This document shows, in pieces, positions 44,515 to 52,675 of a stretch of DNA of 64,000 nucleotides. The translations under genes were made by a program, and so were the position numbers. A model generated the notes under the pieces. That model saw nothing but the letters and a program-made list of their open reading frames with translations, searched no databases and was not told where the DNA came from. Positions within the stretch are counted from its first letter, which is position 1. Each line of letters opens with the position of its first letter. The DNA comes from an uncultured Oxalobacteraceae bacterium (GTDB lineage Bacteria; Pseudomonadota; Gammaproteobacteria; Burkholderiales; Burkholderiaceae), in contig CAMLFK010000001.1 of the NCBI GenBank assembly GCA_946479255.1, positions 1 to 64,000 on the forward strand, read 5' to 3'.

Positions 44515-44988
44515 ATGAATCACGCGCTCGATCCCGATTACCCCACGAATGCGAGTACCACCAATCTTGAATGGGGTACCGATGCCGAGCGCTACGCCAT
44601 CCATCGAACCAACGAAGCGACGAAAGAGGCCGGAGAGCCCTCGCGGGAGAACCACCGGGGCGACTTGATACGCGCGCCTGACGCCACTGAACATACCGAA
44701 CACTGGGAGCACTTCGACGAGCCGAATTTCGGCGAGCCGACCGAGTTTGTCTGGGTCGAAATGGATTCACTGTCGAGCCTGGATGTCTTCGGTGATGTGT
44801 TCGAGATGTCAGACCTACTCTACGGCATGCCTTCGATCGGCGGCAGCCCATGGGGACCATTTTTGCCCGAGATTGGCCCGGACAGCCTTACGCCCCCGGC
44901 CGGCGAAATGACCGCCAGCGAGATTCCGGTGACTCTGGTCGGCAGCCCGTTTGGCGCGCAAGAATATTCGGAATTCATGTTCATGTGA
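44515..44988 (+). CDS. Acidic hypothetical protein
   Basis: A 157-residue protein, strongly acidic (clusters such as TEHTEHWEHFDEPNFGEPTE), without signal peptide or TM segment. The C-terminal half contains Gly/Pro-rich turns (MPSIGGSPWGPFLPEIGPDS). No family recognised. It is followed by a good terminator and lies in the AT-richer accessory stretch, so it may be horizontally acquired. The start has only a weak GAAGG upstream. Confidence 0.55.
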   Translation: MNHALDPDYPTNASTTNLEWGTDAERYAIHRTNEATKEAGEPSRENHRGDLIRAPDATEHTEHWEHFDEPNFGEPTEFVWVEMDSLSSLDVFGDVFEMSDLLYGMPSIGGSPWGPFLPEIGPDSLTPPAGEMTASEIPVTLVGSPFGAQEYSEFMFM

Positions 44989-45016
44989 CGCGCTACGCCT
45001 ATACCAGCACCAGCGA

Positions 45017-45044
45017 AACCGCCCGTCCTACGGCGGTTTTTTTT
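45017..45044 (+). terminator. Rho-independent terminator
   Basis: AACCGCC (45017-45023) pairs with GGCGGTT (45032-45038) and is followed by an unbroken T tract to 45044. It ends the transcript of the acidic hypothetical gene. Confidence 0.85.
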
Positions 45045-45156
45045 CACCTTTATTTCTAATATGCATAGCATCGATTCCTACTTTTTCTATGCCATACTGG
45101 CAATGATTCATTGAGGACACGTTCTTTATAACGCATCGCTGAGGTATCGACGCCAC

Positions 45157-46869
45157 ATGAAACAAATCGCCCTACTTGCGGCCTTGCTGGCCATTTTCCC
45201 GCTGGCGGGAACAGCCGGCGCAGCCACTGCGGCAGCCGCGAAAGCCACCCAGTCACCGGAACAGCAGGTCGACGCTCTGTTCGCCCAATGGAAGCAGCCA
45301 GGCATGCCGGGCGCCGTGGTCGGGGTCATCCGCGATGGCAAGCTGGTGCTGAGCAAAGGCTATGGCCTGGCCGACATCGAGAACAAGGTGCCGATGACGC
45401 CGTCGACGGCCTTCATCGTCGGCTCCAATTCCAAGCAGTTCACCGCGTTCGCCATTCACCTGCTTGCGCAGGACGGCAAGTTGTCGCTGGACGACGATAT
45501 CCGCAAGTACGTGCCTGAAGTGCCGGATTTCGGCAAAACCATCACGATCCGCCACCTGCTGCACCATACCAGCGGCTTGCGGGATTATTTCGAATTGATG
45601 ATGCTGGCAGGTGGACGCACGGACGATGTCAGCACGATGGAATATGGGATGACCCTGGTGGAACGCCAGCGCGCGCTCAACTTCGAGTCCGGCCAGGAAA
45701 ACTCGTACAGCAACACCGGCTATTTGCTGCTCGGGCAAATCGTCCAGCGGGTCTCGGGCAAGCCGCTGGCTATCTTTGCGCGCGAGCGCATTTTCGAGCC
45801 GCTCGGAATGAAACACACGCGCTTCCTGCAAGGCTACGGCACCCTCGTGCCGGCCCGCGCACTGTCATACCTGGCTACCGCGGACGGCGGCTACGACTAT
45901 GTGGCGGTGGGCGATTCGGCCGATGGCGCGGGCGGCGCGGTGTCGACGCTCGGCGACCTGGCCTTGTGGGATCGTAATTTCTATGACGGACGTGTGGGCG
46001 GCAAGGCGCTGGTCGAGCGCATGCAGGCCAACGGCGTGCTCAATAACGGCGCGCCGACCAGCTTCGCATCGGGCCTGATGGTGAATGCCCACCGCGACAG
46101 GCGGGTGGTCGAGCATGGCGGCACGATCGGCGGCTTTCAAACCCAGCTGGCCCGCTTTCCCGACCAGCGCTTCTCGGTGATCGTGTTGGGCAATGCGTCC
46201 GACCTGAACCTGTGGGGGACCGTCCGCAAAATTGCCGACATTTACCTGGACCCGCAACCGGCCGCAGCGCCCACCGCACCCATGGTGCCACGGAAGCTGT
46301 TCAAGGAGGTCGGGGTCGATCCGGCCCGCCTGGACGCGCTGGCCGGCTTTTATGCCCTGTCGCCGGAGGTCGGGATCACCTTCACGAAGGAGAACGGCGG
46401 CCTGATGGCGAAGGGGACGGGGTGGCCCAAAGTGCCCGTGTTTGCCTACGGCGAACGCGCCTTCTTCGCCAAGGCGATCGATTCCCAGTTCACCTTCGAC
46501 CCACCCGGCCCGGATGGCGTCGTGGCCGGCGGGGTCTTGCATCAGGGTGGGCGCGACATGCCTGCAAGGCGCGCCGTGCGTGCGGTGCAATCGAACGACG
46601 CGCTGAAAAAGTTCGAAGGCGATTTCTATAGCGACGAGCTGCGCCTGGTGTACTCGGTGGCCCTCAAGGACGGCGCCCTGGTGCTGGCTTACCCGCGCGG
46701 CTCGGTACCGCTGGATGTGAAGGACAAGGACACGTTTGCCGCCGGATTCCCGTTCGGGGACCTCAAGTACCAGTGCAACTCGCAAGATGGCTGCAGCGGT
46801 TTTACGGTAGGTACCGAGCGGGCGCGTAACGTGCAGTTCAAGCGAGTGGCGCTCAAGAGCGGCCGATGA
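45157..46869 (+). CDS. Exported beta-lactamase-fold serine hydrolase
   Basis: A 570-residue exported protein (signal peptide ending AGAA) with a class C beta-lactamase/esterase domain (about 35-365). The SxxK motif SNSK has Ser90 and Lys93; the YxN motif is YSNTGY; the third box is HGGTIGG. The remaining 200 residues form a beta-rich C-terminal domain as in many periplasmic serine hydrolases of this type. It probably acts as a peptidase or esterase rather than a resistance beta-lactamase, given the HGG third box and the extra domain. Convergent, 17-bp overlap with the BLUF gene. Confidence 0.87.
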   Translation: MKQIALLAALLAIFPLAGTAGAATAAAAKATQSPEQQVDALFAQWKQPGMPGAVVGVIRDGKLVLSKGYGLADIENKVPMTPSTAFIVGSNSKQFTAFAIHLLAQDGKLSLDDDIRKYVPEVPDFGKTITIRHLLHHTSGLRDYFELMMLAGGRTDDVSTMEYGMTLVERQRALNFESGQENSYSNTGYLLLGQIVQRVSGKPLAIFARERIFEPLGMKHTRFLQGYGTLVPARALSYLATADGGYDYVAVGDSADGAGGAVSTLGDLALWDRNFYDGRVGGKALVERMQANGVLNNGAPTSFASGLMVNAHRDRRVVEHGGTIGGFQTQLARFPDQRFSVIVLGNASDLNLWGTVRKIADIYLDPQPAAAPTAPMVPRKLFKEVGVDPARLDALAGFYALSPEVGITFTKENGGLMAKGTGWPKVPVFAYGERAFFAKAIDSQFTFDPPGPDGVVAGGVLHQGGRDMPARRAVRAVQSNDALKKFEGDFYSDELRLVYSVALKDGALVLAYPRGSVPLDVKDKDTFAAGFPFGDLKYQCNSQDGCSGFTVGTERARNVQFKRVALKSGR

Positions 46870-47278
46870 TCGCGGCGGCGGCGATCAGGTCGTCCACCAG
46901 CGCCATCGCGTTCTTGCCCGACATGGCGTGCGGGTCCAGGCCCGGCATCTCGGAAAAGCGCAGCATGATCGACGGATTCACCTTGGCCAGGTTGACATGG
47001 CCCATGGTCCAGCAGGCGTATTTGCGCTCGGTGATCTCGTCGTAGTGCAGCAGGATCACATCGCTGTGGCGGGCGTCTTGCATGATCTTTGCGTACAGCG
47101 CATTGACTTTCTCGCGCCCGCCTTCGATCACCTGCATGAACGATTTGTCGCTATGGCAGAGAATGCCGGTAATCCCCTGGCGGGGATTATTTACATGCGA
47201 CTGCTGCATGATCGAATGGATCACATCAGCCGGCACATCGCCGTTGACCCGGCTGGCGTATAACAGACGAACGAGCAT
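46853..47278 (-). CDS. BLUF blue-light sensor protein
   Basis: A 141-residue stand-alone BLUF domain that binds FAD and senses blue light. Tyr7, Asn31, Gln49, Trp90 and Met92 align with Tyr21, Asn45, Gln63, Trp104 and Met106 of AppA with a constant offset of 14, so the whole photoactive set is intact. Motifs LLYASR, GITGILCHSDKSFMQVIEGG and RKYACWTMG are diagnostic. Residues about 100-141 form the short C-terminal helical cap. No output domain: it must act through a partner. It follows folE by 25 bp on the same strand. Confidence 0.93.
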   Translation of the reverse strand: MLVRLLYASRVNGDVPADVIHSIMQQSHVNNPRQGITGILCHSDKSFMQVIEGGREKVNALYAKIMQDARHSDVILLHYDEITERKYACWTMGHVNLAKVNPSIMLRFSEMPGLDPHAMSGKNAMALVDDLIAAAAIIGRS

Positions 47279-47303
47279 GGCAGCCTCCTGGAAAGGTGAT
47301 CGG

Positions 47304-48011
47304 TTAGCGCTTGATCAGCGAAAGGAATTCACGGCGCAGCGATTTGTCCTTCAAGAACGAACCGTGCATGACGCTGTTGATCATCTTGGCGTCCATGTCC
47401 TTGACCCCGCGCCATTGCATGCAAAAGTGGTCGGCTTCCATCACCACCGCCAGCCCGTCCGGCTGCATCTTTTCCTGCAACAGGTCGGCCAGCTGCACCA
47501 CGGCTTCTTCCTGAATCTGCGGACGGCCCATGACCCACTGCGCGATCCTTGCGTACTTGGACAAGCCAATCAGGTTTGAGTGCTCATTGGGCATGACGCC
47601 GATCCACACCTTGCCGATCACCGGGCACAGGTGATGCGAGCAGGCGCTGCGCACCGTGATCGGGCCGACGATCATCAGCTCGTTCAGGTGCGACACATTG
47701 GGAAACTCGGTCACCGGCGGCATCGGCACATAGCGCCCGCCAAAGACTTCGTTGATGAACATCTTGGCGACGCGGCGGCCGGTGTCCTGCGTGTTGTGGT
47801 CGCTTTGGGTGTCGATCACCAGGCTTTCCAGCACGCCCTGCAGCTTGGCGCTGACTTCGTCCAGCAGCTGGTCCAGCTCGCCCGGCTCGATGAAGTCGGC
47901 GATATTGTCGTTGGCGTGGAAGCGCGTCTTGCTGGCAGTCAGGCGCTGGCGGATGCGCTCAGAGACCGGCACGGTAACTGGCTGATAGCCGGATGTCGGG
48001 TCAGTGGGCAT
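47304..48011 (-). CDS. folE: GTP cyclohydrolase I
   Basis: A 235-residue FolE, first enzyme of tetrahydrofolate (and pterin) synthesis, converting GTP to 7,8-dihydroneopterin triphosphate in the cytoplasm. Zinc-site and catalytic residues are present in RSACSHHLCPVIGKVWIGV and in HFCMQWRGV; PNEHSNLIGLSKYARI and the C-terminal FLSLIKR match the family. Length is normal for the proteobacterial type with an N-terminal arm. Co-oriented 25 bp upstream of the BLUF gene; the pair may be one transcript. Confidence 0.94.
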   Translation of the reverse strand: MPTDPTSGYQPVTVPVSERIRQRLTASKTRFHANDNIADFIEPGELDQLLDEVSAKLQGVLESLVIDTQSDHNTQDTGRRVAKMFINEVFGGRYVPMPPVTEFPNVSHLNELMIVGPITVRSACSHHLCPVIGKVWIGVMPNEHSNLIGLSKYARIAQWVMGRPQIQEEAVVQLADLLQEKMQPDGLAVVMEADHFCMQWRGVKDMDAKMINSVMHGSFLKDKSLRREFLSLIKR

Positions 48012-48051
48012 GCTTTAAATCCTGGTCGAGAGTGGCGATAACATGCCCGGA

Positions 48052-48858
48052 TTATAGCTTGGCGTGGCTTTCCTGGCCGAAAGCGAACCCTTCAAGGACT
48101 TGAAAACGCCAGCGCCGCTCATCGTTTCCGCCGCCCCACATAATCTCGGCACGGCCGCACAATTCCAGGACGTCGCCCTTGTCGAAGTCCATGAACAGCA
48201 GCGCGGCGCGCTCGTCGACCAGCAGGTTGCCGAGGGTATTGAAATAGCGGTTGCCCTTGTAGTCCGGGATGGTCAAGGTGTCGCCCTCGACCTGTACAAA
48301 GCCGGCAGGGCCGCCGCGATGCGAGATGTCCACGCCATGCTCGCGCCCGCTGGTGGCGACAAAAAAGGTATCGGCCGCCCCAATCATGGCCCGTGCGGCC
48401 TTGTCCAGACCGGCAAATGAACTTTCGGCCCGCGCTTGCGCCAGCAGCGGCGCCTGGCGCACGCGGATGTATTGCGGGCAGTTGCCGAAGCTTTGCTGCA
48501 CGGCCACCGTCAGCACGCCGCCTTCATTGCTGGTTACCAGTCCGTTGGCGCGGTTGCGGCGGCGCGTGCCGAACTCCAGGCCGAGCAGGCCGATGGCCTC
48601 GCCCGGCGCCAGTCCATCGATGCCATGACCAGCAATGCGCAAGGTGTTGGCGTCGGGACTGGTGACAAAGCCGGGCGGCCCGCTCAGCACGCGAGCGCGC
48701 GGTGCGCCATCGGCATCGCGGGTGCCGGCGAACATGAGGGGCAGCACGGCGAAGAAGGCGCGGTGCTGGTCCGGCATGTAGTCACGGATGGCGCCGCCCG
48801 CTCCGATCACGCCGGCCAAGGCCTGGGCGCGCAGCTCGCCCGGATGGAAGGGATTCAT
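48052..48858 (-). CDS. PNPOx-like flavin-binding protein
   Basis: A 268-residue protein of the pyridoxamine-phosphate-oxidase-like split-barrel fold. FAVLPLMFAGTRDADGAPRA at the start and the C-terminal ISHRGGPAGFVQVEGDTLTI, with YFNTLGNL, match this FMN-binding class. It lacks an extra ferredoxin domain. It forms an operon with the glutathione transferase gene, overlapping it by four bases (ATGA). Such pairs are usually linked to detoxification of electrophiles; the exact reaction is unknown. Confidence 0.85.
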   Translation of the reverse strand: MNPFHPGELRAQALAGVIGAGGAIRDYMPDQHRAFFAVLPLMFAGTRDADGAPRARVLSGPPGFVTSPDANTLRIAGHGIDGLAPGEAIGLLGLEFGTRRRNRANGLVTSNEGGVLTVAVQQSFGNCPQYIRVRQAPLLAQARAESSFAGLDKAARAMIGAADTFFVATSGREHGVDISHRGGPAGFVQVEGDTLTIPDYKGNRYFNTLGNLLVDERAALLFMDFDKGDVLELCGRAEIMWGGGNDERRWRFQVLEGFAFGQESHAKL

Positions 48859-49472
48859 GATGCGGACTGCGGCATGGCCACGAAGCCAGGCAGCGCTTCA
48901 ACCCGCGCCAGCCAGGCACGCACGGCGCCGAATGGTTCGAGCGTGATCCCGCCTTCCGGTGCGCGCGCCACGTAGGCGTAGCAGGCCAGGTCGGCGATGG
49001 TGGCGTGCTTGGTGGCGAGATACTGGCGCGTGGCCAGGTGCGCGTCCATGAACGCCAGCAAGCGCTCGGCGATACGCTGGGCGGTGGGCAGGTCGATCGG
49101 CCGCTGGAACAGAATGGCGGCGCGCGCGGCGGCCGGTCCGGATGCCAGTTCGCCGGAGGCGATCGACAGCCAGCGCTGGACGGCGGCGGCGCCTTCAGCG
49201 TCATCCGGCAGCCATTGGCTGCCCCACTGGCCGCCGGACGCGTAGCGCTTGCACAGGTAAACCAGGATGGCGGTGCTGTCGGCAATGGTGACCTCGCCGT
49301 CCTGCAGCACCGGGATCTGGCCGAAGGGGTTCAGCGCGCGAAAAGCTTCCGTGGCACGCACCGCGGCGCCCGCCTCCACGTATTCAAACGGCAGCTTCAG
49401 CATGCGCAGCAGCAGTTCAACGCGGTGGACGTGGCCGGAAACTTTGAGACCGTGCAGGGTAATGGCGTTCAT
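48855..49472 (-). CDS. Glutathione S-transferase
   Basis: A 205-residue cytosolic GST. The N-terminal thioredoxin-like domain begins MNAITLHGLKVSGHVHRVEL and contains the cis-Pro and GSH-binding segment FGQIPVLQDGEVTIADSTAI; the all-helical C-terminal domain carries the folding motif TIADLACYAYV. The start at 49472 is preceded by AAGGAG. It conjugates glutathione to electrophiles. First gene of a two-gene operon divergent from a LysR regulator. Confidence 0.92.
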   Translation of the reverse strand: MNAITLHGLKVSGHVHRVELLLRMLKLPFEYVEAGAAVRATEAFRALNPFGQIPVLQDGEVTIADSTAILVYLCKRYASGGQWGSQWLPDDAEGAAAVQRWLSIASGELASGPAAARAAILFQRPIDLPTAQRIAERLLAFMDAHLATRQYLATKHATIADLACYAYVARAPEGGITLEPFGAVRAWLARVEALPGFVAMPQSAS

Positions 49473-49572
49473 GAGAGCTCCTTGTTGTAAGTAAGTCCAT
49501 GGTAGGCATTTCATCCATTAACGTAAATAATGATAATCTGCAAAACATTATTTCAAAAACTGGAAGAATCCC
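49473..49572. promoter_or_regulatory. Divergent GST/LysR control region
   Basis: A 100-bp AT-rich region between divergent starts. It holds an inverted repeat, AATAATG (49526-49532) and CATTATT (49546-49552), of the size and spacing typical of LysR operators, so the regulator at 49573 probably controls the GST-PNPOx operon from here. Confidence 0.45.
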
Positions 49573-50469
49573 GTGGACCGTATCGACGAGCTGCAAGTGT
49601 TTGTCGCCATCCTCGACGCCGGCAGTTTGAATGGGGCGGCGCGCCGCCTCGGACGTTCGTCGCCGGCCGTCACGCGCGCGCTCGCAAGCGTGGAAGAGCG
49701 CATGGGCGTGCGCCTGATCGAGCGCACCACGCGCAAGCTGATGCCGACCGACGCCGGCGTGCGGCTGGGCGAGATGGCGCGGCGTGTGCTGCTTGACTAT
49801 GAACAAGCGGTCGGAGAAGCCCAGCCCGACGGTCCGCTGCGCGGCAAGCTGCGCATCACCGCGCCGCATGTGTTCGGGCGGCGCCACCTGTCGCCGGCGG
49901 TGATCGAGTTCCTCGACCTGCATCCGGGCTTGCAGGTGGAGATGGTGTTCAACGACCGTAATATGGACCTGATCGAACACGGGCTGGACCTGGCGCTGCG
50001 GATCGGCCACCTGCCCGATACCAGCATGGTGGCACGCCAGCTGGGCACCGTGCGCCGCGTGCTGCTGGCCAGCCCGGCCTACCTGGCGCGTGCGGGCAGT
50101 CCGGAGTCGCCAGCCGCGTTAAGCGGGCATGCGCTGATCTTCAGCAGCGCCGCGCGCACCGTGCCGGAATGGCGCTTTCGCCATGAGGGACGCGAGCTGA
50201 ACGTCAAACTCGATCCGCGCCTGGTCGTCAACGAGGTCGATGCCGCCGTGATGGCGGTGATGGCCGGCCGCGGCATTGGCCGGCACCTGTCCTACCAGGT
50301 GACCGACCAACTGGCCGACGGTTCGCTGGTGCGCCTGCTGCCGGACTACGAGCCGGCGCCGCTGCCGGTGCACCTGGTGATGCAGAGCGGACGCTACCTG
50401 CCGCCGCGCCTGCGCGCGCTGGTCGATTTTTTGGTCGAACGCCTGTCCGCGCTGCCGGTATTGCGTTAG
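49573..50469 (+). CDS. LysR-family transcriptional regulator
   Basis: A 298-residue LysR protein of the CrgA/DsdC-like subgroup. The helix-turn-helix is in residues 1-60 (LQVFVAILDAGSLNGAARRL, then RSSPAVTRALASVEERMG), and the effector domain spans about 90-290 (GKLRITAPHVFGRRHLSPAV). A GTG start at 49573 follows GGAAG. Divergent from GST-PNPOx, its presumed target. Its last four bases overlap the convergent lipoprotein gene. Confidence 0.92.
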   Translation: MDRIDELQVFVAILDAGSLNGAARRLGRSSPAVTRALASVEERMGVRLIERTTRKLMPTDAGVRLGEMARRVLLDYEQAVGEAQPDGPLRGKLRITAPHVFGRRHLSPAVIEFLDLHPGLQVEMVFNDRNMDLIEHGLDLALRIGHLPDTSMVARQLGTVRRVLLASPAYLARAGSPESPAALSGHALIFSSAARTVPEWRFRHEGRELNVKLDPRLVVNEVDAAVMAVMAGRGIGRHLSYQVTDQLADGSLVRLLPDYEPAPLPVHLVMQSGRYLPPRLRALVDFLVERLSALPVLR

Positions 50470-50888
50470 CGCGCGAGCGGCGCCCCGCCCTGTCCTTGCG
50501 ACTGCGGCACGCAGCGTCCGGCGTTACAGACGGCGCCGGGATCGGTGACCATGGAGCAGGTCGACATCATGCCTTCGCGCGCATCGCTGGCGCGCCGCTG
50601 CTCCGCCAATTCCGCGCCCAGCTGGCCCAGGCGGGCGCTGTCGCTGCGCTTGGTGGAATAGGCCACGTAGCGTTCCGGGCCGCCGCAGGCTTTATGCCCA
50701 TAGGCCAGCGTGCGGCATTGCGCGCTGCTGTCGCAGGGCGCGTCGCCGATTTCTTTGGTGATGCGCTCCGCCACGCCCGGTACGGCCGCGATGGGCTGGG
50801 CGGGTTCGCTGCTGCAGGCCGCTCCGGCAAACGCAATCAGCCCGGCCGAGCACAGGCGCAGGATCTTCGATGAGATAGGTGTTTTCAT
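50466..50888 (-). CDS. Cys-rich putative lipoprotein
   Basis: A 140-residue protein with a lipobox (LIAFAGAAC, Cys25), so probably lipid-anchored after cleavage. The mature part has six further Cys (CDSSAQCRTLAYGHKACGG, then STCSMVTDPGAVCNAGRC), suggesting disulphide-stabilised structure in the periplasm. I do not recognise a named family. Convergent with the LysR gene. Confidence 0.72.
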   Translation of the reverse strand: MKTPISSKILRLCSAGLIAFAGAACSSEPAQPIAAVPGVAERITKEIGDAPCDSSAQCRTLAYGHKACGGPERYVAYSTKRSDSARLGQLGAELAEQRRASDAREGMMSTCSMVTDPGAVCNAGRCVPQSQGQGGAPLAR

Positions 50889-50933
50889 GCGCCGATCATC
50901 CCCCGGCGCTACAAAACTGGCAAGGCACGCACG

Positions 50934-51353
50934 CTAGGAGACGAAGGTCAACGGCACGACGCCGATCTGCTGGAGCACGCCAAGGCGGTCCGCCTGCAGC
51001 CAGGCGCGTACGATGCGGCCGTCGCGCAGCTGGTAGATCACATTGCCTTCCTGATTGACCTCGGCATGGCTGGGCCGGATGCCGACGAAGCTGCCGCCAT
51101 GGATGGCGTGGAAGGTCCAGCGCACGGCGACCTTGTCGCCCTCGCCGAACAGGTCTTGGATCTGAAAGCGCACGCCCGGAAAGCCGTTCAGTACCGTCTC
51201 GATCGTGGCGCGAAATTCGTGTGGCCCCCGCTCGCCGCGCGCGCCGATGAAGTCAGGCGCGATGATGGTCTCGAGCCGGTAAAGCTGGCCCGGGTTGATG
51301 CAGTCCTCATACAGCGCGCGCACCAGGGCCTTGTTGTCGTCGACGGTGGTCAT
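50934..51353 (-). CDS. SnoaL-like ester cyclase-fold protein (NTF2 superfamily)
   Basis: A 139-residue single-domain SnoaL-like protein: NKALVRALYEDCINPGQLYR, then FRATIETVLNGFPGVRFQIQ and an aromatic pocket region (WTFHAIHGGSFVGIRPSH). Such proteins bind or cyclise hydrophobic small molecules; the substrate is unknown. It is divergent from soxR, and the promoter in the gap has a 19-bp spacer with the SoxR-type dyad inside, so this gene is very likely a SoxR target activated by redox-cycling compounds. Confidence 0.82.
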   Translation of the reverse strand: MTTVDDNKALVRALYEDCINPGQLYRLETIIAPDFIGARGERGPHEFRATIETVLNGFPGVRFQIQDLFGEGDKVAVRWTFHAIHGGSFVGIRPSHAEVNQEGNVIYQLRDGRIVRAWLQADRLGVLQQIGVVPLTFVS

Positions 51354-51388
51354 GGGTACCTCCTGGTAGTTGCAAATGATTGAAGCCG

Positions 51389-51419
51389 AGTGTAAAACCT
51401 CAACTTAACTTCAGGTCAA
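51389..51419 (-). promoter_or_regulatory. SoxR-type promoter (19-bp spacer with dyad)
   Basis: On the - strand: -35 TTGACC (51419-51414), 19-bp spacer, -10 TACACT (51394-51389). The spacer region contains ACCTCAACTTAACTTCAGGT (51397-51416 on the + strand), close to the SoxR box CCTCAAGTTAACTTGAGG. A 19-bp spacer is the hallmark of MerR-family activated promoters. It reads toward the SnoaL-like gene. Confidence 0.75.
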
Positions 51420-51426
51420 GAGGAAA

Positions 51427-51906
51427 ATGATGGCAAAACTGGACCCGGCCGATATCGGACGGCAGCTCACGGTGGGCGAGGTGGCGCGCCGCAGCGGCGT
51501 CGCCGTATCGGCCCTGCACTTCTACGAGGCCAAGGGCCTGATCCGCAGCGCGCGCAGCGCGGGCCAGCAGCGCCGCTACGGCCGCGATGTGCTGCGGCGG
51601 GTGGCGGTCATCAAGGTGGCCCAGCGGATCGGCATTCCGCTCGCTTCGATCAGCGCCGCGCTGGCCTCGCTGCCGGATGGGCGCACGCCCACGGCGGCCG
51701 ACTGGGCCCGGCTGTCCCAGTTGTGGCGCCGCGAACTCGACGATCGCATCGCGCAGCTGACCGCCTTGCGCGACCAGCTGGACGACTGCATCGGCTGCGG
51801 CTGCCTGTCGATGGAAGTGTGCAAGCTGCGCAATCCCCTCGATCAACTGTCCGAACAGGGCAGCGGACCACAACGGGTGCTCAGTCAGACCGACTTCATT
51901 CCCTGA
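51427..51906 (+). CDS. soxR: Redox-sensitive transcriptional activator SoxR
   Basis: A 159-residue MerR-family protein. The winged helix is [20 protein letters not shown], the dimerisation helix spans about 88-118, and the [2Fe-2S] cluster ligands are Cys121, Cys124, Cys126 and Cys132 in [12 protein letters not shown] (C-x2-C-x-C-x5-C). Oxidation of the cluster by redox-active compounds switches the bound protein to activate. The start is 51427 or 51430 behind AGAGGA. Together with the divergent promoter it forms a small self-contained regulon, as in non-enteric bacteria where SoxR acts without SoxS. Confidence 0.95.
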   Translation: MMAKLDPADIGRQLTVGEVARRSGVAVSALHFYEAKGLIRSARSAGQQRRYGRDVLRRVAVIKVAQRIGIPLASISAALASLPDGRTPTAADWARLSQLWRRELDDRIAQLTALRDQLDDCIGCGCLSMEVCKLRNPLDQLSEQGSGPQRVLSQTDFIP

Positions 51907-51950
51907 GAACAATGTTGTATGATCCGCAATCACATCAATGGGAGAGCGAT

Positions 51951-52670
51951 TTGAAGCACGCGACACTGACGGTTCTGCTGGCCACACTGTGCAGCCAATC
52001 AACATTGGCCCGCGCGCAGGAAGCAGCAGAGGAGCCGCTGCAATCGGTCACCGTCAGCGGCGTCAGGGACCCGGCCATCGTGCCCTATGAAACCTTCCAC
52101 GGCATGCTGTCGAAAGTGCGCAAAGTGGGCGCCGACAAGGTCGACGTGGTGGTGCGGGTATCGGCGAAGGAAACCAGGCTGCCCGTGCCCGGACTGGAGA
52201 TCGCACTCCAGGGCGAGCAAACCTTCCAGAAGCTGGCGCTGTCGCCGGACGGCTTGCTCGACATTCCGGTCGACCCTGCCTTGCTGGCCGACAAAGCCTC
52301 CTTTGTCACCAACAAGAAGAAGGGCTCGCTGACGGGCGAGTTTTTCTTCATACCTAAAGTGCCGAGGGAAAACCTGCGCTACGCCGATATGGCGGCCAGT
52401 ATCGCCGCAGCCAAGCGGGCCCTGGCTGAATTGATGCCCTGGTACGTGCGCCTGATCGCGCCGTCGATCAAGCGGATGAGCATCTGCTACCCCGACGCGC
52501 AGCAAGTGGTCGGAGTGGCCGGGGCCATCAGCCGCCCGGCCAACATCAAGGAAACCAATATGCTCAACAAGCGGACCGTGTATTGCGCCCACTTCAGCGC
52601 CAGGGAAACCGAGGCGGCGCCGGACAGCGTGGTCACGGCGCCGGGCGACTGGACGCCGCTTTACCTGTAA
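51951..52670 (+). CDS. Exported hypothetical protein
   Basis: A 239-residue protein. The start is taken as a TTG at 51951 because GGGAG lies seven bases upstream and it yields a clean signal peptide (MKHATLTVLLATLCSQSTLA). An ATG at 51912 would add 13 residues before the signal. The mature protein starts with an EPLQSVTVSGVRDP segment reminiscent of the N-terminal extension of carboxypeptidase-regulatory or TonB-related proteins, then a beta-rich region. Two Cys (ICYPDAQ, VYCAHFS). No family recognised. Confidence 0.7.
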   Translation: MKHATLTVLLATLCSQSTLARAQEAAEEPLQSVTVSGVRDPAIVPYETFHGMLSKVRKVGADKVDVVVRVSAKETRLPVPGLEIALQGEQTFQKLALSPDGLLDIPVDPALLADKASFVTNKKKGSLTGEFFFIPKVPRENLRYADMAASIAAAKRALAELMPWYVRLIAPSIKRMSICYPDAQQVVGVAGAISRPANIKETNMLNKRTVYCAHFSARETEAAPDSVVTAPGDWTPLYL

Positions 52671-52675
52671 GCGGC

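Noticed and set aside
45157..46869. Antibiotic-resistance class C beta-lactamase
   Set aside because: The SxxK and YxN boxes are there, but the third box is HGG, the protein is 570 residues with an extra C-terminal domain, and no AmpR-like regulator is linked; a general serine hydrolase fits better.
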